A DNA stretch of 38,904 nt from DASTPP01 sp035762175 (GTDB taxonomy: Bacteria > Myxococcota_A > Polyangia > Polyangiales > Polyangiaceae), in assembly GCA_035762175.1 (NCBI GenBank), contig DASTPP010000297.1:1-38904 (forward strand), written 5' to 3'. Of this stretch, positions 10,021 to 17,751 are shown in pieces; the first letter of the stretch is position 1, and the number at the start of each line of letters is the position of its first letter. Under the pieces are notes generated by a model that saw nothing but the letters and a program-made list of their open reading frames with translations, was not told the origin of the DNA and did not search any database. Made by a program: the position numbers and the translations under genes.

Positions 10021-10054
10021 GGACACCTGTCCGCGCTGGACACCTGTCCGCGCT
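10021..10054 (+). promoter_or_regulatory. Tandem palindromes, candidate NtrC-type enhancer sites
   Basis: Two identical 17-bp units (GGACACCTGTCCGCGCT) lie head to tail at 10021-10037 and 10038-10054. Each contains GGACA-CC-TGTCC, a 5-bp dyad. They end 63 bp before the sigma54 promoter at 10117-10132, which is the usual distance for upstream activator sites. The operon encodes an NtrC-family activator (14839-16242) with a Fis-type HTH, so these are its most likely sites. Confidence 0.6.
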
Positions 10055-10116
10055 CCGGCGAGGCCGAACGTGGGCAGACGACGCGAAAAAGACCGCGATT
10101 TTCGCCGCCGCGGCGG

Positions 10117-10132
10117 CGGCACGCCCGTTGCT
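10117..10132 (+). promoter_or_regulatory. Sigma54 (-24/-12) promoter of the adaptor-ABC-NtrC operon
   Basis: The sequence cGGCACGcccgTTGCT differs from the sigma54 consensus TGGCACGNNNNTTGCW only at the first T. The invariant GG (10118-10119) and GC (10130-10131) are exactly 10 bp apart. Transcription would begin near 10143, giving a short leader before the ATG at 10161. The operon encodes its own sigma54 activator, and two tandem palindromes sit upstream, so promoter, enhancer and activator agree with one another. Confidence 0.75.
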
Positions 10133-10160
10133 CTAGGCCCCCGGCGATGCGAGGCGTTCG

Positions 10161-11435
10161 ATGATCCGCGGCACCTCGGCGATGGACCGCGCGGTCGTCA
10201 AGCCCCGGGCCCCCTGGTACCGGTACGCGCCCTGGCTGGCGGCGGCGGCGGCGCTCGCGCTCGGCGCGGCCTTCGCGCTGCCCTTCGCCCGGCGCTGGGC
10301 GGGGGCCGAGCGGGTGGTCGAGGCCTCGCGGGTGCGGGTGGCCGAGGTGGTGCGCGGCGATCTCGAGCGGGACGTGTCGGTGCAGGGCCGCGTCGTGGCC
10401 TCGCTGCACCCGACGATCTACAGCCCGGCGCCGGGCATCGTGTCGCTGCCGGCGCGGGTGGGCGCGACGGTGACGAAGGGCCAGATCTTGGCGCAGATCG
10501 AGAGCCCGGAGCTGAACAGCCGCCTGAGCCAAGAGCAGTCGACGCTGCGCTCGCTGCAGGCCGAGCTCGACCGGCACGAGATCGCGACGCGGCAGGCGGC
10601 GGTGAAGGCGAAGCAGGCGACCGACGTGGTGACGCTCAAGCACGCGGCGGCCGAGCGGGCGCTCAAGCGGGCGAAGTCGCTGCGCGACGAGGGGCTGACG
10701 AACGCGACCGAGTACGAGAAGGCGCAAGACGATCTCGAGATCGCGGCGCTCGAGCTGAAGAACGCGCGCGAGACCGCGAAGCTCGAGGCCGAGGCGCTGC
10801 AGTTCGAGGGGCGCAGCCGGCGGCTGCAGGTGCAAAGGCAGCAGTCGGTGGTCGACGATCTGCTGCGGCAGGTCGGCGAGCTCTCGGTCGTCGCGCCCTT
10901 CGACGGCATGGTGGCGGCGTGGTCGGCCCAAGATCGCGACGCGGTCGCGAGAAACCAGCCCCTGCTCTCGATCGTGAACCTGTCGGCCTTCGAGCTCGAG
11001 CTCGAGCTGCCCGAGAACTACGCGAGCGACGTGGCGGCGGGCACGCGGGCGGAGGTGTCGGTGCAGGGCAAGCCCTTCGCGGGCAAGGTGACGGCGGTCT
11101 CGCCGCAGGTGCGCGACGGGCAGGTGCGCGCGACGGTGGCGTTCGAGCCGCCCGAGCCCTCGGGCCTGCGGCAGAACGAGCGGCTCTCGACGCGGCTGGT
11201 GCTCGACCGGCGGGCGGGGGTGCTGAAGCTGCCGCGGGGCCCCTTCTTGGAGAGCGGGGGCGGGCGGCAGGCGTACGTGGTCGAGGGGGGCGTGGCCAGC
11301 CCGCGGCCGGTGCGGGTGGGGGCGCTGAGCGTCTCGGAGGTCGAGGTGGTGTCGGGCCTGCGCGAGGGCGAGCGGGTCGTGGTGTCGGACACGGGCGGGT
11401 TCGAGGGCGCGCGCGCGGTGCTGCTGCGCCAGTAG
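10161..11435 (+). CDS. HlyD/MacA-type periplasmic adaptor protein
   Basis: A 424-residue membrane-fusion protein. A short cytoplasmic N-terminus and one membrane anchor (about 22-42) are followed by a lipoyl-like half with YSPAPGIVSLPARVGATVTKGQILAQIESPEL (split here only for description; residues 87-118), a long helical hairpin (about 119-235, rich in K/E/A), the second lipoyl half with VVAPFDGMV, and beta-barrel segments. The ATG at 10161 has GAGG upstream; ATG 10182 is in frame. It is the first gene of the six-gene operon and links the MacB-like transporter to an outer-membrane channel or the periplasm. No TolC-type outer-membrane gene is present, so the channel must be encoded elsewhere or not be used. 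Confidence 0.92.
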   Translation: MIRGTSAMDRAVVKPRAPWYRYAPWLAAAAALALGAAFALPFARRWAGAERVVEASRVRVAEVVRGDLERDVSVQGRVVASLHPTIYSPAPGIVSLPARVGATVTKGQILAQIESPELNSRLSQEQSTLRSLQAELDRHEIATRQAAVKAKQATDVVTLKHAAAERALKRAKSLRDEGLTNATEYEKAQDDLEIAALELKNARETAKLEAEALQFEGRSRRLQVQRQQSVVDDLLRQVGELSVVAPFDGMVAAWSAQDRDAVARNQPLLSIVNLSAFELELELPENYASDVAAGTRAEVSVQGKPFAGKVTAVSPQVRDGQVRATVAFEPPEPSGLRQNERLSTRLVLDRRAGVLKLPRGPFLESGGGRQAYVVEGGVASPRPVRVGALSVSEVEVVSGLREGERVVVSDTGGFEGARAVLLRQ

Positions 11436-11496
11436 GGCGCGGGGCGCGCGGGCGGGGGGCCCCGCGCGCGCCGGGCCGAGCGGAGAGGGCGATCGC

Positions 11497-12216
11497 ATGT
11501 TGCAGATGACGGGCGTGAAGAAGATCTACCGCACCGAGCTGGTCGAGACGCACGCGCTCTCGGACCTGACCCTGCGCGTGCGCGAGGGCGAGTTCGTGGC
11601 GGTGATGGGCCCCTCGGGCTCGGGCAAGACGTCGTTCTTGAACGTCGCCGGGCTGCTCGACGCCTTCGACGAGGGGCAGTACTTGCTCGACGGCCGCGAC
11701 GTCAGCCGCCTCTCGGACGCGGAGATGTCGCGCATTCGCAACGAGAAGATCGGCTTCGTCTTCCAGAGCTTCAACCTGATTCCCGATCTCGACGTGTACG
11801 ATAACGTCGACGTGCCGCTGCGCTACCGGCGGCTCGGCGCGGCCGAGCGCCGGCGGCGCATCGAGCGGGCGCTCGAGCAGGTGGGGCTCGCCTCGCGCAT
11901 GCGGCACCTGCCGAGCCAGCTCTCGGGCGGCCAGCAGCAGCGGGTGGCGATCGCGCGGGCGCTGGCGGGCGAGCCGCGGCTGATTTTGGCCGACGAGCCG
12001 ACGGGCAACCTCGACTCGCTGATGGCCCGCGAGGTGCTCGACCTGCTCGAGGCGGCGAACGAGCGGGGCACGACGGTGGTGATGGTGACGCACGGGTCCG
12101 AGTGCGCGGCGCGGGCGCACCGGCGGGTGCACGTGCTCGACGGCAAGGTGGTCGAGGTCGAGGCGGCGCCGAGCCTGGTGGGCGCGGGGCACGGGCTCGC
12201 GCAGGCGGTGGGCTGA
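11497..12216 (+). CDS. MacB/LolD-type ABC transporter ATPase
   Basis: A 239-residue ATP-binding subunit with Walker A GPSGSGKT (38-45), a Q-loop FQSFNLIPDLDVYDNV, the signature LSGGQQQR (142-149), Walker B LILADEP with the D-loop GNLDS, and the H-loop VTHGSE. The length and the FNLIPDL wording match the LolD/MacB/FtsE group that powers mechanotransmission-type transporters. GGAGAGG lies about 10 nt before the ATG. It follows the adaptor by 61 bp and precedes the first permease by 7 bp. The ATPase and permeases are separate polypeptides, unlike fused MacB. Confidence 0.95.
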   Translation: MLQMTGVKKIYRTELVETHALSDLTLRVREGEFVAVMGPSGSGKTSFLNVAGLLDAFDEGQYLLDGRDVSRLSDAEMSRIRNEKIGFVFQSFNLIPDLDVYDNVDVPLRYRRLGAAERRRRIERALEQVGLASRMRHLPSQLSGGQQQRVAIARALAGEPRLILADEPTGNLDSLMAREVLDLLEAANERGTTVVMVTHGSECAARAHRRVHVLDGKVVEVEAAPSLVGAGHGLAQAVG

Positions 12217-12223
12217 GGCGCCG

Positions 12224-13534
12224 ATGCTGGGCTACCAACTGCGCACCGCGGCGAAGAGCCTGCGCCGCGACCCGGGCCACGCGGGGCTCGTCGTGCTGGG
12301 CATCGCGCTCGGCGTCGCGGTCGCGACGCTCTTCTCGGCGATTCACCACGCGTTCGCGCGCGACCCGGTGCCCGGCAAGAGCGGCTCGCTCTACTACGTG
12401 CGCCTCGACAGCTGGGGCGGCGACAAGCCCCACCCGCACCGCTCGGGGCTGCCGCCGCAGCTGACCTTCCGCGACGCGACGGCGCTGCAGCGGTCCGACA
12501 TCCCGGCGCGGCAGTCGGCGATGTTCAAGGCGACGCTCAACGTCTTCCCCGAGGCGGGGCAGCCGCGGCGGCAGACGGCGCGGCTCTGCTCGGCCGACTT
12601 CTTCGCCATGTTCGACGTGCCCTTCGAGTACGGCGCGGGCTGGGACCGCAAGGCCGACGCGGGGCCCGAGCCCGTCGTCGTGCTCTCGCGCGAGGCGAAC
12701 GAGCGCTTCTTCGGCGGGGCGGACAGCGTGGGCCGGCGGCTGCGCATCGAGGAGCGCGAGTTCCGCGTGGCGGGCGTGGTCGGCCGCTGGCCGGTCTCGA
12801 TCAAGTTCTACGACCTGACCCAGGGCGCGCCGTCGCCCGAAGACCTGTTCTTGCCCTTCAACTTCGTGCGGCCGATGCAGATCCGCACGAGCGGCAACAC
12901 CGACGGCTGGGGGGGCTCGGCGGCGCCCGGGTTCGAGGGCTTCCTCGCGTCCGAGTCGACCTGGCTGCAGATGTGGGTCGAGCTGCCGACCGAAGAGCGG
13001 GCGCGGGCGTACAAGTCGTTCTTGGACGCGTACGTGCTCGACCAGAAGAAGACGGGGCGCTTCCCGCGGCCGCTGCACACCCGGCTGACGCCGCTGCTCG
13101 AGTGGATGGACGAGCAGAACGCGGTGCCGCCCGAGACGACGGCGATGATGGCGGTGTCGCTGCTCTTCCTCGCGGTGTGCGCGCTCAACCTGATGGGGCT
13201 CTTGATGGCGAAGTTCCTCTCGCGCGGGGCCGAGATCGGGGTGCGCCGGGCGCTCGGCGCGCGGCGGCTCGACGTGTTCGTGCAGCACGTGCTCGAGTGC
13301 GAGCTCGTGGCGCTCGCGGGCGGGGCGCTGGGCTTCGGGCTCGCGGCGCTCGGGCTCTTCGGGGTCAACTCGCTCGCGAAGGCGATCGTGTTGCGCGGCG
13401 ACCTGTTCCGGCTCGACCTCGCGATGGCGGGGTTCGCGGCCGCGGCGGCGCTCGCGGCGGGGCTGGTCGCGGGGCTGTACCCGGCGCTGCGGGCCTGCCG
13501 GGTGCCGCCGGCGGCGCACCTGAAGCTGCAGTGA
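12224..13534 (+). CDS. FtsX/MacB-type ABC permease (first)
   Basis: A 436-residue permease with the MacB layout. One membrane helix at about 20-40 (LVVLGIALGVAVATLFSAI), a large periplasmic domain (about 45-300) with the typical R-x-x-S-x-x-F-F and VVLSREANERFFGG, VGRRLRI and FRVAGVV segments, then three helices (about 305-330, 355-385, 400-425) with the FtsX-like cytoplasmic loop EIGVRRALGARRLDV that couples to the ATPase. It starts 7 nt after the ATPase stop. It should pair with the next gene as a heterodimer, since the two periplasmic domains differ in sequence. Substrate unknown. Confidence 0.92.
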   Translation: MLGYQLRTAAKSLRRDPGHAGLVVLGIALGVAVATLFSAIHHAFARDPVPGKSGSLYYVRLDSWGGDKPHPHRSGLPPQLTFRDATALQRSDIPARQSAMFKATLNVFPEAGQPRRQTARLCSADFFAMFDVPFEYGAGWDRKADAGPEPVVVLSREANERFFGGADSVGRRLRIEEREFRVAGVVGRWPVSIKFYDLTQGAPSPEDLFLPFNFVRPMQIRTSGNTDGWGGSAAPGFEGFLASESTWLQMWVELPTEERARAYKSFLDAYVLDQKKTGRFPRPLHTRLTPLLEWMDEQNAVPPETTAMMAVSLLFLAVCALNLMGLLMAKFLSRGAEIGVRRALGARRLDVFVQHVLECELVALAGGALGFGLAALGLFGVNSLAKAIVLRGDLFRLDLAMAGFAAAAALAAGLVAGLYPALRACRVPPAAHLKLQ

Positions 13535-13552
13535 AAGGGTAGAGGCACGCCC

Positions 13553-14821
13553 ATGGAGTTCGGCCCCATCGTCCGCGCGATGCTGCGCAACAAGGTGCGC
13601 TTCGGCCTCATCGTGGCCGAGATCGCGCTGACGCTCGCCGTCGTGACCAACTGCGTCGCCCTGATCTTGCACGCGCGGGGCGAGATGAGCCGCCCCTCGG
13701 GCTTCGACGACGAGGCGCTCGTGCGGGTCGACGCGCGGCAGCTCGACACGTCGTACCGCGACGAGGGGCGGCTCGACGAGGCCCGGCGGCGCGACGTCGA
13801 GGCGCTGCGCGCGACGCCCGGCGTGCGCTCGGTCATGAACACCAACTTCTTGCCGTGGACGGGCGGCGGCAGCTCGACCGAGGTCAAGCCGCTCGGCGCG
13901 CCGACCATGCTGCGCACGCAGGTCTACGCGACCGACGCGAGCGTGTCGGCGACGCTCGGCGTCGCGCTCGAGGCGGGGCGCGAGTTCACGGCGGCCGACG
14001 CCGAGCGCGACGCCGAGCGGCTACGGGCGCTCAACGCCACCCGGCGCGAGCGCGACGCCGCGGGCAAGGTGGGTGCCGCCGACCGCTACCTGCAGGACGT
14101 GGTCGTCAGCCGCGCCCTGGCCGAGCTCGCCTTCGGGCCCGGGCCGCACCTCGGCCAGCTGCTCGAGGACAGCGACGGCGACCACTACCAGATCGTGGGC
14201 GTCATCGACCGCTTCTACAACCCGTACGGCTGGCCCATCCACGAGTATGTGATGTTCTACGCGAACCACGTCCGCTCGTACGAGGGCGGCGCGGCCTTCC
14301 TCGTGCGGGCCGAGCCGGGGCGGGCGGCGGCGGTGGCGCGGGCGATCGAAGAGCGGCTCCGGCGGCCGGGCGAGGCGCGCGAGATCCAGGTGCGGCTTAT
14401 CACCGACGTGCGCGACAAGTTCTTCGGGCCGCAGCGCCTCGTCTCGATGCTGATGGGGTCGGTCGTCGTGCTCTTGCTGGCGGTCACGGCGTTCGGCGTC
14501 GGCGGCCTGACCTCGTTCTCGGTGACCGAGCGCACGCGCCAGATCGGCACGCGCCGGGCGCTCGGGGCGACGACGGGGGCGGTCTTGCGCTACTTCTTGC
14601 TCGAGAACTGGCTGCTGACGACCGCCGGGCTCGCGCTCGGCGGCGCGCTCGCGGTCGGCCTGAACGTGCTGCTCGTCTCGACCGTGGCGGGGGCCAAGCT
14701 GCACGCGGGGGTCGTCGCGCTCGGCATGGCGGCGCTCTGGGCGGCGGGGCTCGGCGCGGCCCTCTTGCCGGCGCGGCGGGCGGCGCGCACCTCGCCGGCC
14801 GTTGCCACCCGCAACGTGTGA
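13553..14821 (+). CDS. FtsX/MacB-type ABC permease (second)
   Basis: A 422-residue second permease. First membrane helix at about 16-36 (FGLIVAEIALTLAVVTNCVALIL), periplasmic domain to about 300 (including EAGREFTAADAERD, VVSRALAELAFG and YQIVGVIDRFYNP), then three helices with the coupling loop RTRQIGTRRALGATTGAVLRYF. It begins 18 nt after the first permease, with GAGG upstream. Its stop lies 18 nt before the start chosen for the regulator gene. Two non-identical permeases with a separate ATPase and an adaptor are known from MacAB-like systems of Bacteroidota and Myxococcota that come with their own two-component system, as here. Confidence 0.92.
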   Translation: MEFGPIVRAMLRNKVRFGLIVAEIALTLAVVTNCVALILHARGEMSRPSGFDDEALVRVDARQLDTSYRDEGRLDEARRRDVEALRATPGVRSVMNTNFLPWTGGGSSTEVKPLGAPTMLRTQVYATDASVSATLGVALEAGREFTAADAERDAERLRALNATRRERDAAGKVGAADRYLQDVVVSRALAELAFGPGPHLGQLLEDSDGDHYQIVGVIDRFYNPYGWPIHEYVMFYANHVRSYEGGAAFLVRAEPGRAAAVARAIEERLRRPGEAREIQVRLITDVRDKFFGPQRLVSMLMGSVVVLLLAVTAFGVGGLTSFSVTERTRQIGTRRALGATTGAVLRYFLLENWLLTTAGLALGGALAVGLNVLLVSTVAGAKLHAGVVALGMAALWAAGLGAALLPARRAARTSPAVATRNV

Positions 14822-14838
14822 CGTTAGAGGTTGACGAC

Positions 14839-16242
14839 GTGTCCCCCCCGGCGCCGGGCCTGCGGGTGCTCATCGTCGAAGACCAGCCCGCGGTCGCCCG
14901 GGCGCTGCAGGTCCTGCTCGAGGTGCACGACGTCGCGGCCCTGACGACCGCGAGCCCGGCCGAGGCGCTCGCGATCGTCGACCGCGAAGAGCTCGGGCTG
15001 GTCATTCAAGACATGAACTTCGGCCCGGGCGACACCTCGGGCGTCGAGGGGCTCGCGCTCTTCCGGCGCCTGCGGGCGGTCGACCCGGGGCTGCCGGTGC
15101 TGGCCGTGACGGCCTGGACGTCGGTCGAGTCGGCGGTCGAGATGGTCAAGGCGGGCGCGGCCGACTACCTGGCCAAGCCCTGGGACGACGCCAAGCTGGT
15201 CGCGAGCGTGCGCAACCTCTTGCGCCTGCGCGAGCTCGCCCTCGAGAACGAGCGGCTCAAGCGCGAGGGGGCGCGCGCCCGGGGCGAGCTCGCGCGCCGC
15301 CACGATCTGCGCGGCATCGTCTACGAGAGCGCGGCGATGCACCGGGCGGTCTCGCTCGCCGTGCAGGTCGCCCCGGCCGACGTGCCGGTGCTGGTCACCG
15401 GGCCCAACGGCGCGGGCAAAGAGATGATCGCCGACATCTTGCAGGCCAACTCGCGGCGGCGCGCGGGGCCCTTCGTCAAGGTGAACGCCGGCGCGCTGCC
15501 CGACCAGCTGCTCGAGGCCGAGCTCTTCGGCGCCGAGGCGGGCGCGTACACGGGCATCGGCAAGCGGCGCGTCGGCCGCTTCGAGGCGGCCGACGGGGGC
15601 ACGCTCTTCCTCGACGAGATCGGCAACCTCTCGCCCGCCGGGCAGATGAAGCTCTTGCGGGCCTTGCAGCAGGGCGAGTTCGAGCGGCTCGGCTCGAGCG
15701 AGACGCGCCGGGTCGACGTGCGCGTCATCGCCGCGACCAACGCCGACCTGCGCGCGGCGATCCGCGCCGGGCGCTTCCGCGAAGATTTGTTCTTCCGGCT
15801 GAACGTCATCGAGATCGAGGTGCCGGCCCTCAAAGACCGCCCGCAAGACGTCCTGCCGCTCGCCGCCGCGCTGCTCGAGCGCGTCGCCGGCCCCGGCGCC
15901 GCGCGGCCCCTGTCGGCCGCCGCGCGCGCCGCGCTCGAAGAGCACGCGTGGCCGGGCAACGTGCGCGAGCTGATGAACCGCATCCAGCGCGCCGCGCTCG
16001 TCGCCGCGGGCCCCGAGATCGGCCCCGAAGACCTCGGCTTCGGGCGCGAGGGGCCGGCCCCCGGCCGCGCCGAGCCCATGGGCGACGAGGCGCGCGAAGA
16101 GAAAGCGCGGCTCGAGCTGCTCTTGCGCGCCTGCGACGGCATGATCTCGCGGGCGGCGGCCGAGCTCAACGTCAGCCGGCAGGCGCTCTACCGCCGGATG
16201 CAAAAGCTCGGCATCGTGCTCGAGCGGCGCCCGAAGACGTGA
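14839..16242 (+). CDS. NtrC-family sigma54-dependent response regulator
   Basis: A 467-residue regulator. Receiver domain (about 8-128; D58 in VIQDMNFGPG, K113 in LAKPWD), linker helix, AAA+ domain (about 158-395) and Fis-type HTH (about 425-460: AAAELNVSRQALYRRMQKLG). AAA+ motifs: Walker A GPNGAGKE (188-195) instead of the usual GESGTGKE; sigma54 contact loop GAYTGI (235-240) instead of GAFTGA; Walker B GGTLFLDE; arginine-finger segment FREDLFFRLNVIEI. The central T-G of the loop is kept, so sigma54 activation is expected. The GTG at 14839 has AGAGG 9 nt upstream; GTG 14818, overlapping the permease stop, is an alternative. Its kinase gene overlaps the end. Likely binds 10021-10054. Confidence 0.93.
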   Translation: MSPPAPGLRVLIVEDQPAVARALQVLLEVHDVAALTTASPAEALAIVDREELGLVIQDMNFGPGDTSGVEGLALFRRLRAVDPGLPVLAVTAWTSVESAVEMVKAGAADYLAKPWDDAKLVASVRNLLRLRELALENERLKREGARARGELARRHDLRGIVYESAAMHRAVSLAVQVAPADVPVLVTGPNGAGKEMIADILQANSRRRAGPFVKVNAGALPDQLLEAELFGAEAGAYTGIGKRRVGRFEAADGGTLFLDEIGNLSPAGQMKLLRALQQGEFERLGSSETRRVDVRVIAATNADLRAAIRAGRFREDLFFRLNVIEIEVPALKDRPQDVLPLAAALLERVAGPGAARPLSAAARAALEEHAWPGNVRELMNRIQRAALVAAGPEIGPEDLGFGREGPAPGRAEPMGDEAREEKARLELLLRACDGMISRAAAELNVSRQALYRRMQKLGIVLERRPKT

Positions 16243-17711
16243 GGCCCCGCGGCGAGCCCCCGGGCCCCGAGCGGCCCCCCGGCCGGGGCCTCTCGCCCCG
16301 GCTGACCGCCGTCGCGCTCTTCGGCGTGCTCGTGACCGCGCTCGCCGCCGCGGCCGCCGCGTCGGTCTGGCCGCGGCCCCTGCCCGTGCTCGGCGCCGCC
16401 CTCGGCGCCGGCGGGCTCGTCACCGCCTGGACGATGGGGCGGGCGACGCTGTCGTTGCGGCGCGCGCTGCTGGCGCTCGCCGACGGGGTGCGGGGCTTCC
16501 GCGCGTCCGACTTCAGCCTGCGGCTCGCGGCCGATCGCGGCGACGAGGTCGGCGAGCTCTTGCGCCTCTACAACGACGTCGCCGACGTGCTGCGCGAGGG
16601 GCGCCGCGAGGTCTACCAGCGCGAGCTCCTGCTCGACGCGCTCCTGCAGGGCGCGCCCGTCGCCACGGTGTTGACCGACGAGGGCGGGCGCGTGGCGTTC
16701 TCCAACCGCGCCGCGCGCGAGCTGCTCGGCGGCGGGCGGCGCCTCGAGGGCGGGCACTTCCGGGCGACGCTCGAGGCCTGCCCGGCGGCGATGCGCGAGG
16801 GCCTGTTGGCGGGCCAAGACGTGCTCTTCACGACCTCGGGCGAGCGGGGCGACGAGACCTTCCGGGCGGCGCGGCGCACCTTCCAAATCAACGCCCGCGC
16901 GCACACGCTCTACACCGTCGAGCGCCTGACGCCCGAGCTGCGCCGGCGCGAGGTCGAGGTCTGGAAGAACGCCATCCGCGTCATCAACCACGAGCTGAAC
17001 AACTCGCTCGCCCCCGTCCGCTCGCTCGTGCACTCGGCCCGGCACGTCATCGACCACCCGCAGCACGCGCGGCGGCTGCGCGAGATTTTTGGCGCCGTCG
17101 AAGAGCGCGTCGAGCACCTCGCCGCCTTCCTCGACGGGTACGCCAAGGTCGCGCGCGTGCCGCGGCCGCGCCCCGCCGAGGTGCCCTGGGGGCCCTTCCT
17201 CGCCGAGCTCGGCCACGTCTTCCCCTTCCGGCTCGAGGGCGAGCCGCCGCGCGCGCCGGGGCGCTTCGACCCGGTGCTGGTGCAGCAGGCGCTCATCAAC
17301 CTGCTCAAGAACGCCCACGAGTCGGGGGGGCCCCCCGGCGAGGTGGCGCTCGCGGTGCAGTCGCTGCCCGGGGGCGGCACCCTGCTGCGCGTCTCGGACC
17401 GCGGCGGCGGCATGAGCGACGACGAGCTCGCGCGCGCCCTCTTGCCCTTCTACACCTCGAAGCCCGCCGGCTCGGGCCTCGGGCTGGCGCTCTCGGCCGA
17501 GATCGTCGAGGCGCACGGCGGGCGCCTGCAGCTCGAGAACCGCCCCGGCGGCGGCCTCGTCGTGACGTGCCGGCTGCCGGGCGAGGGCGAGGGCCCGCCC
17601 GGCGAGGCGACCGCCCGGGCCGCGGGCGAGGGCCCGCCCGGCGAGGCGGTTGCCCGGGCCGAGGGCGAGGGCCCGCCCGGCGAGGCGACCGCCCGGGCCG
17701 AGGGCGGCTGA
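16239..17711 (+). CDS. Membrane histidine kinase, partner of the NtrC-type regulator
   Basis: A 490-residue kinase. Two membrane helices (about 22-42 and 48-67) with almost no periplasmic loop, a HAMP-like region (68-120), PAS (about 130-225), and a dimerisation helix with phospho-His H251 in VINHELNNSLAPVRSLV, the H-box of kinases paired with NtrC-like regulators. The HATPase (about 345-445) has NLLKNAHES, SDRGGGM and GSGLGLALS. The GTG start overlaps the regulator stop (GTGA), so the two are translationally coupled. With no sensor loop outside the membrane, it may sense within the membrane or through the transporter. The last 39 residues are three in-frame copies of a 13-residue unit. Confidence 0.93.
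   Translation: MRPRGEPPGPERPPGRGLSPRLTAVALFGVLVTALAAAAAASVWPRPLPVLGAALGAGGLVTAWTMGRATLSLRRALLALADGVRGFRASDFSLRLAADRGDEVGELLRLYNDVADVLREGRREVYQRELLLDALLQGAPVATVLTDEGGRVAFSNRAARELLGGGRRLEGGHFRATLEACPAAMREGLLAGQDVLFTTSGERGDETFRAARRTFQINARAHTLYTVERLTPELRRREVEVWKNAIRVINHELNNSLAPVRSLVHSARHVIDHPQHARRLREIFGAVEERVEHLAAFLDGYAKVARVPRPRPAEVPWGPFLAELGHVFPFRLEGEPPRAPGRFDPVLVQQALINLLKNAHESGGPPGEVALAVQSLPGGGTLLRVSDRGGGMSDDELARALLPFYTSKPAGSGLGLALSAEIVEAHGGRLQLENRPGGGLVVTCRLPGEGEGPPGEATARAAGEGPPGEAVARAEGEGPPGEATARAEGG
17589..17705 (+). repeat. 39-bp in-frame repeat at the kinase C-terminus
   Basis: Three units of 39 bp encode EGPPGEATARAAG, EGPPGEAVARAEG and EGPPGEATARAEG at the very end of the kinase. The units are nearly identical in DNA, so expansion is recent. 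The product is a charged, flexible tail after the HATPase domain; no function is apparent. Confidence 0.85.
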
Positions 17712-17726
17712 GCGGGGGCGCCCCGC
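17712..17726 (+). terminator. GC hairpin between convergent kinase and gor genes
   Basis: GCGGGG-GCG-CCCCGC begins right after the kinase stop codon: a 6-bp all-GC stem with a 3-nt loop, followed by another GGCC-rich stem. It lies in the 40-bp gap between convergent genes and could end transcription from either side. No T-run. Confidence 0.45.
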
Positions 17727-17751
17727 GGCCGCGCGAGGCCCCCCCGGCGCC

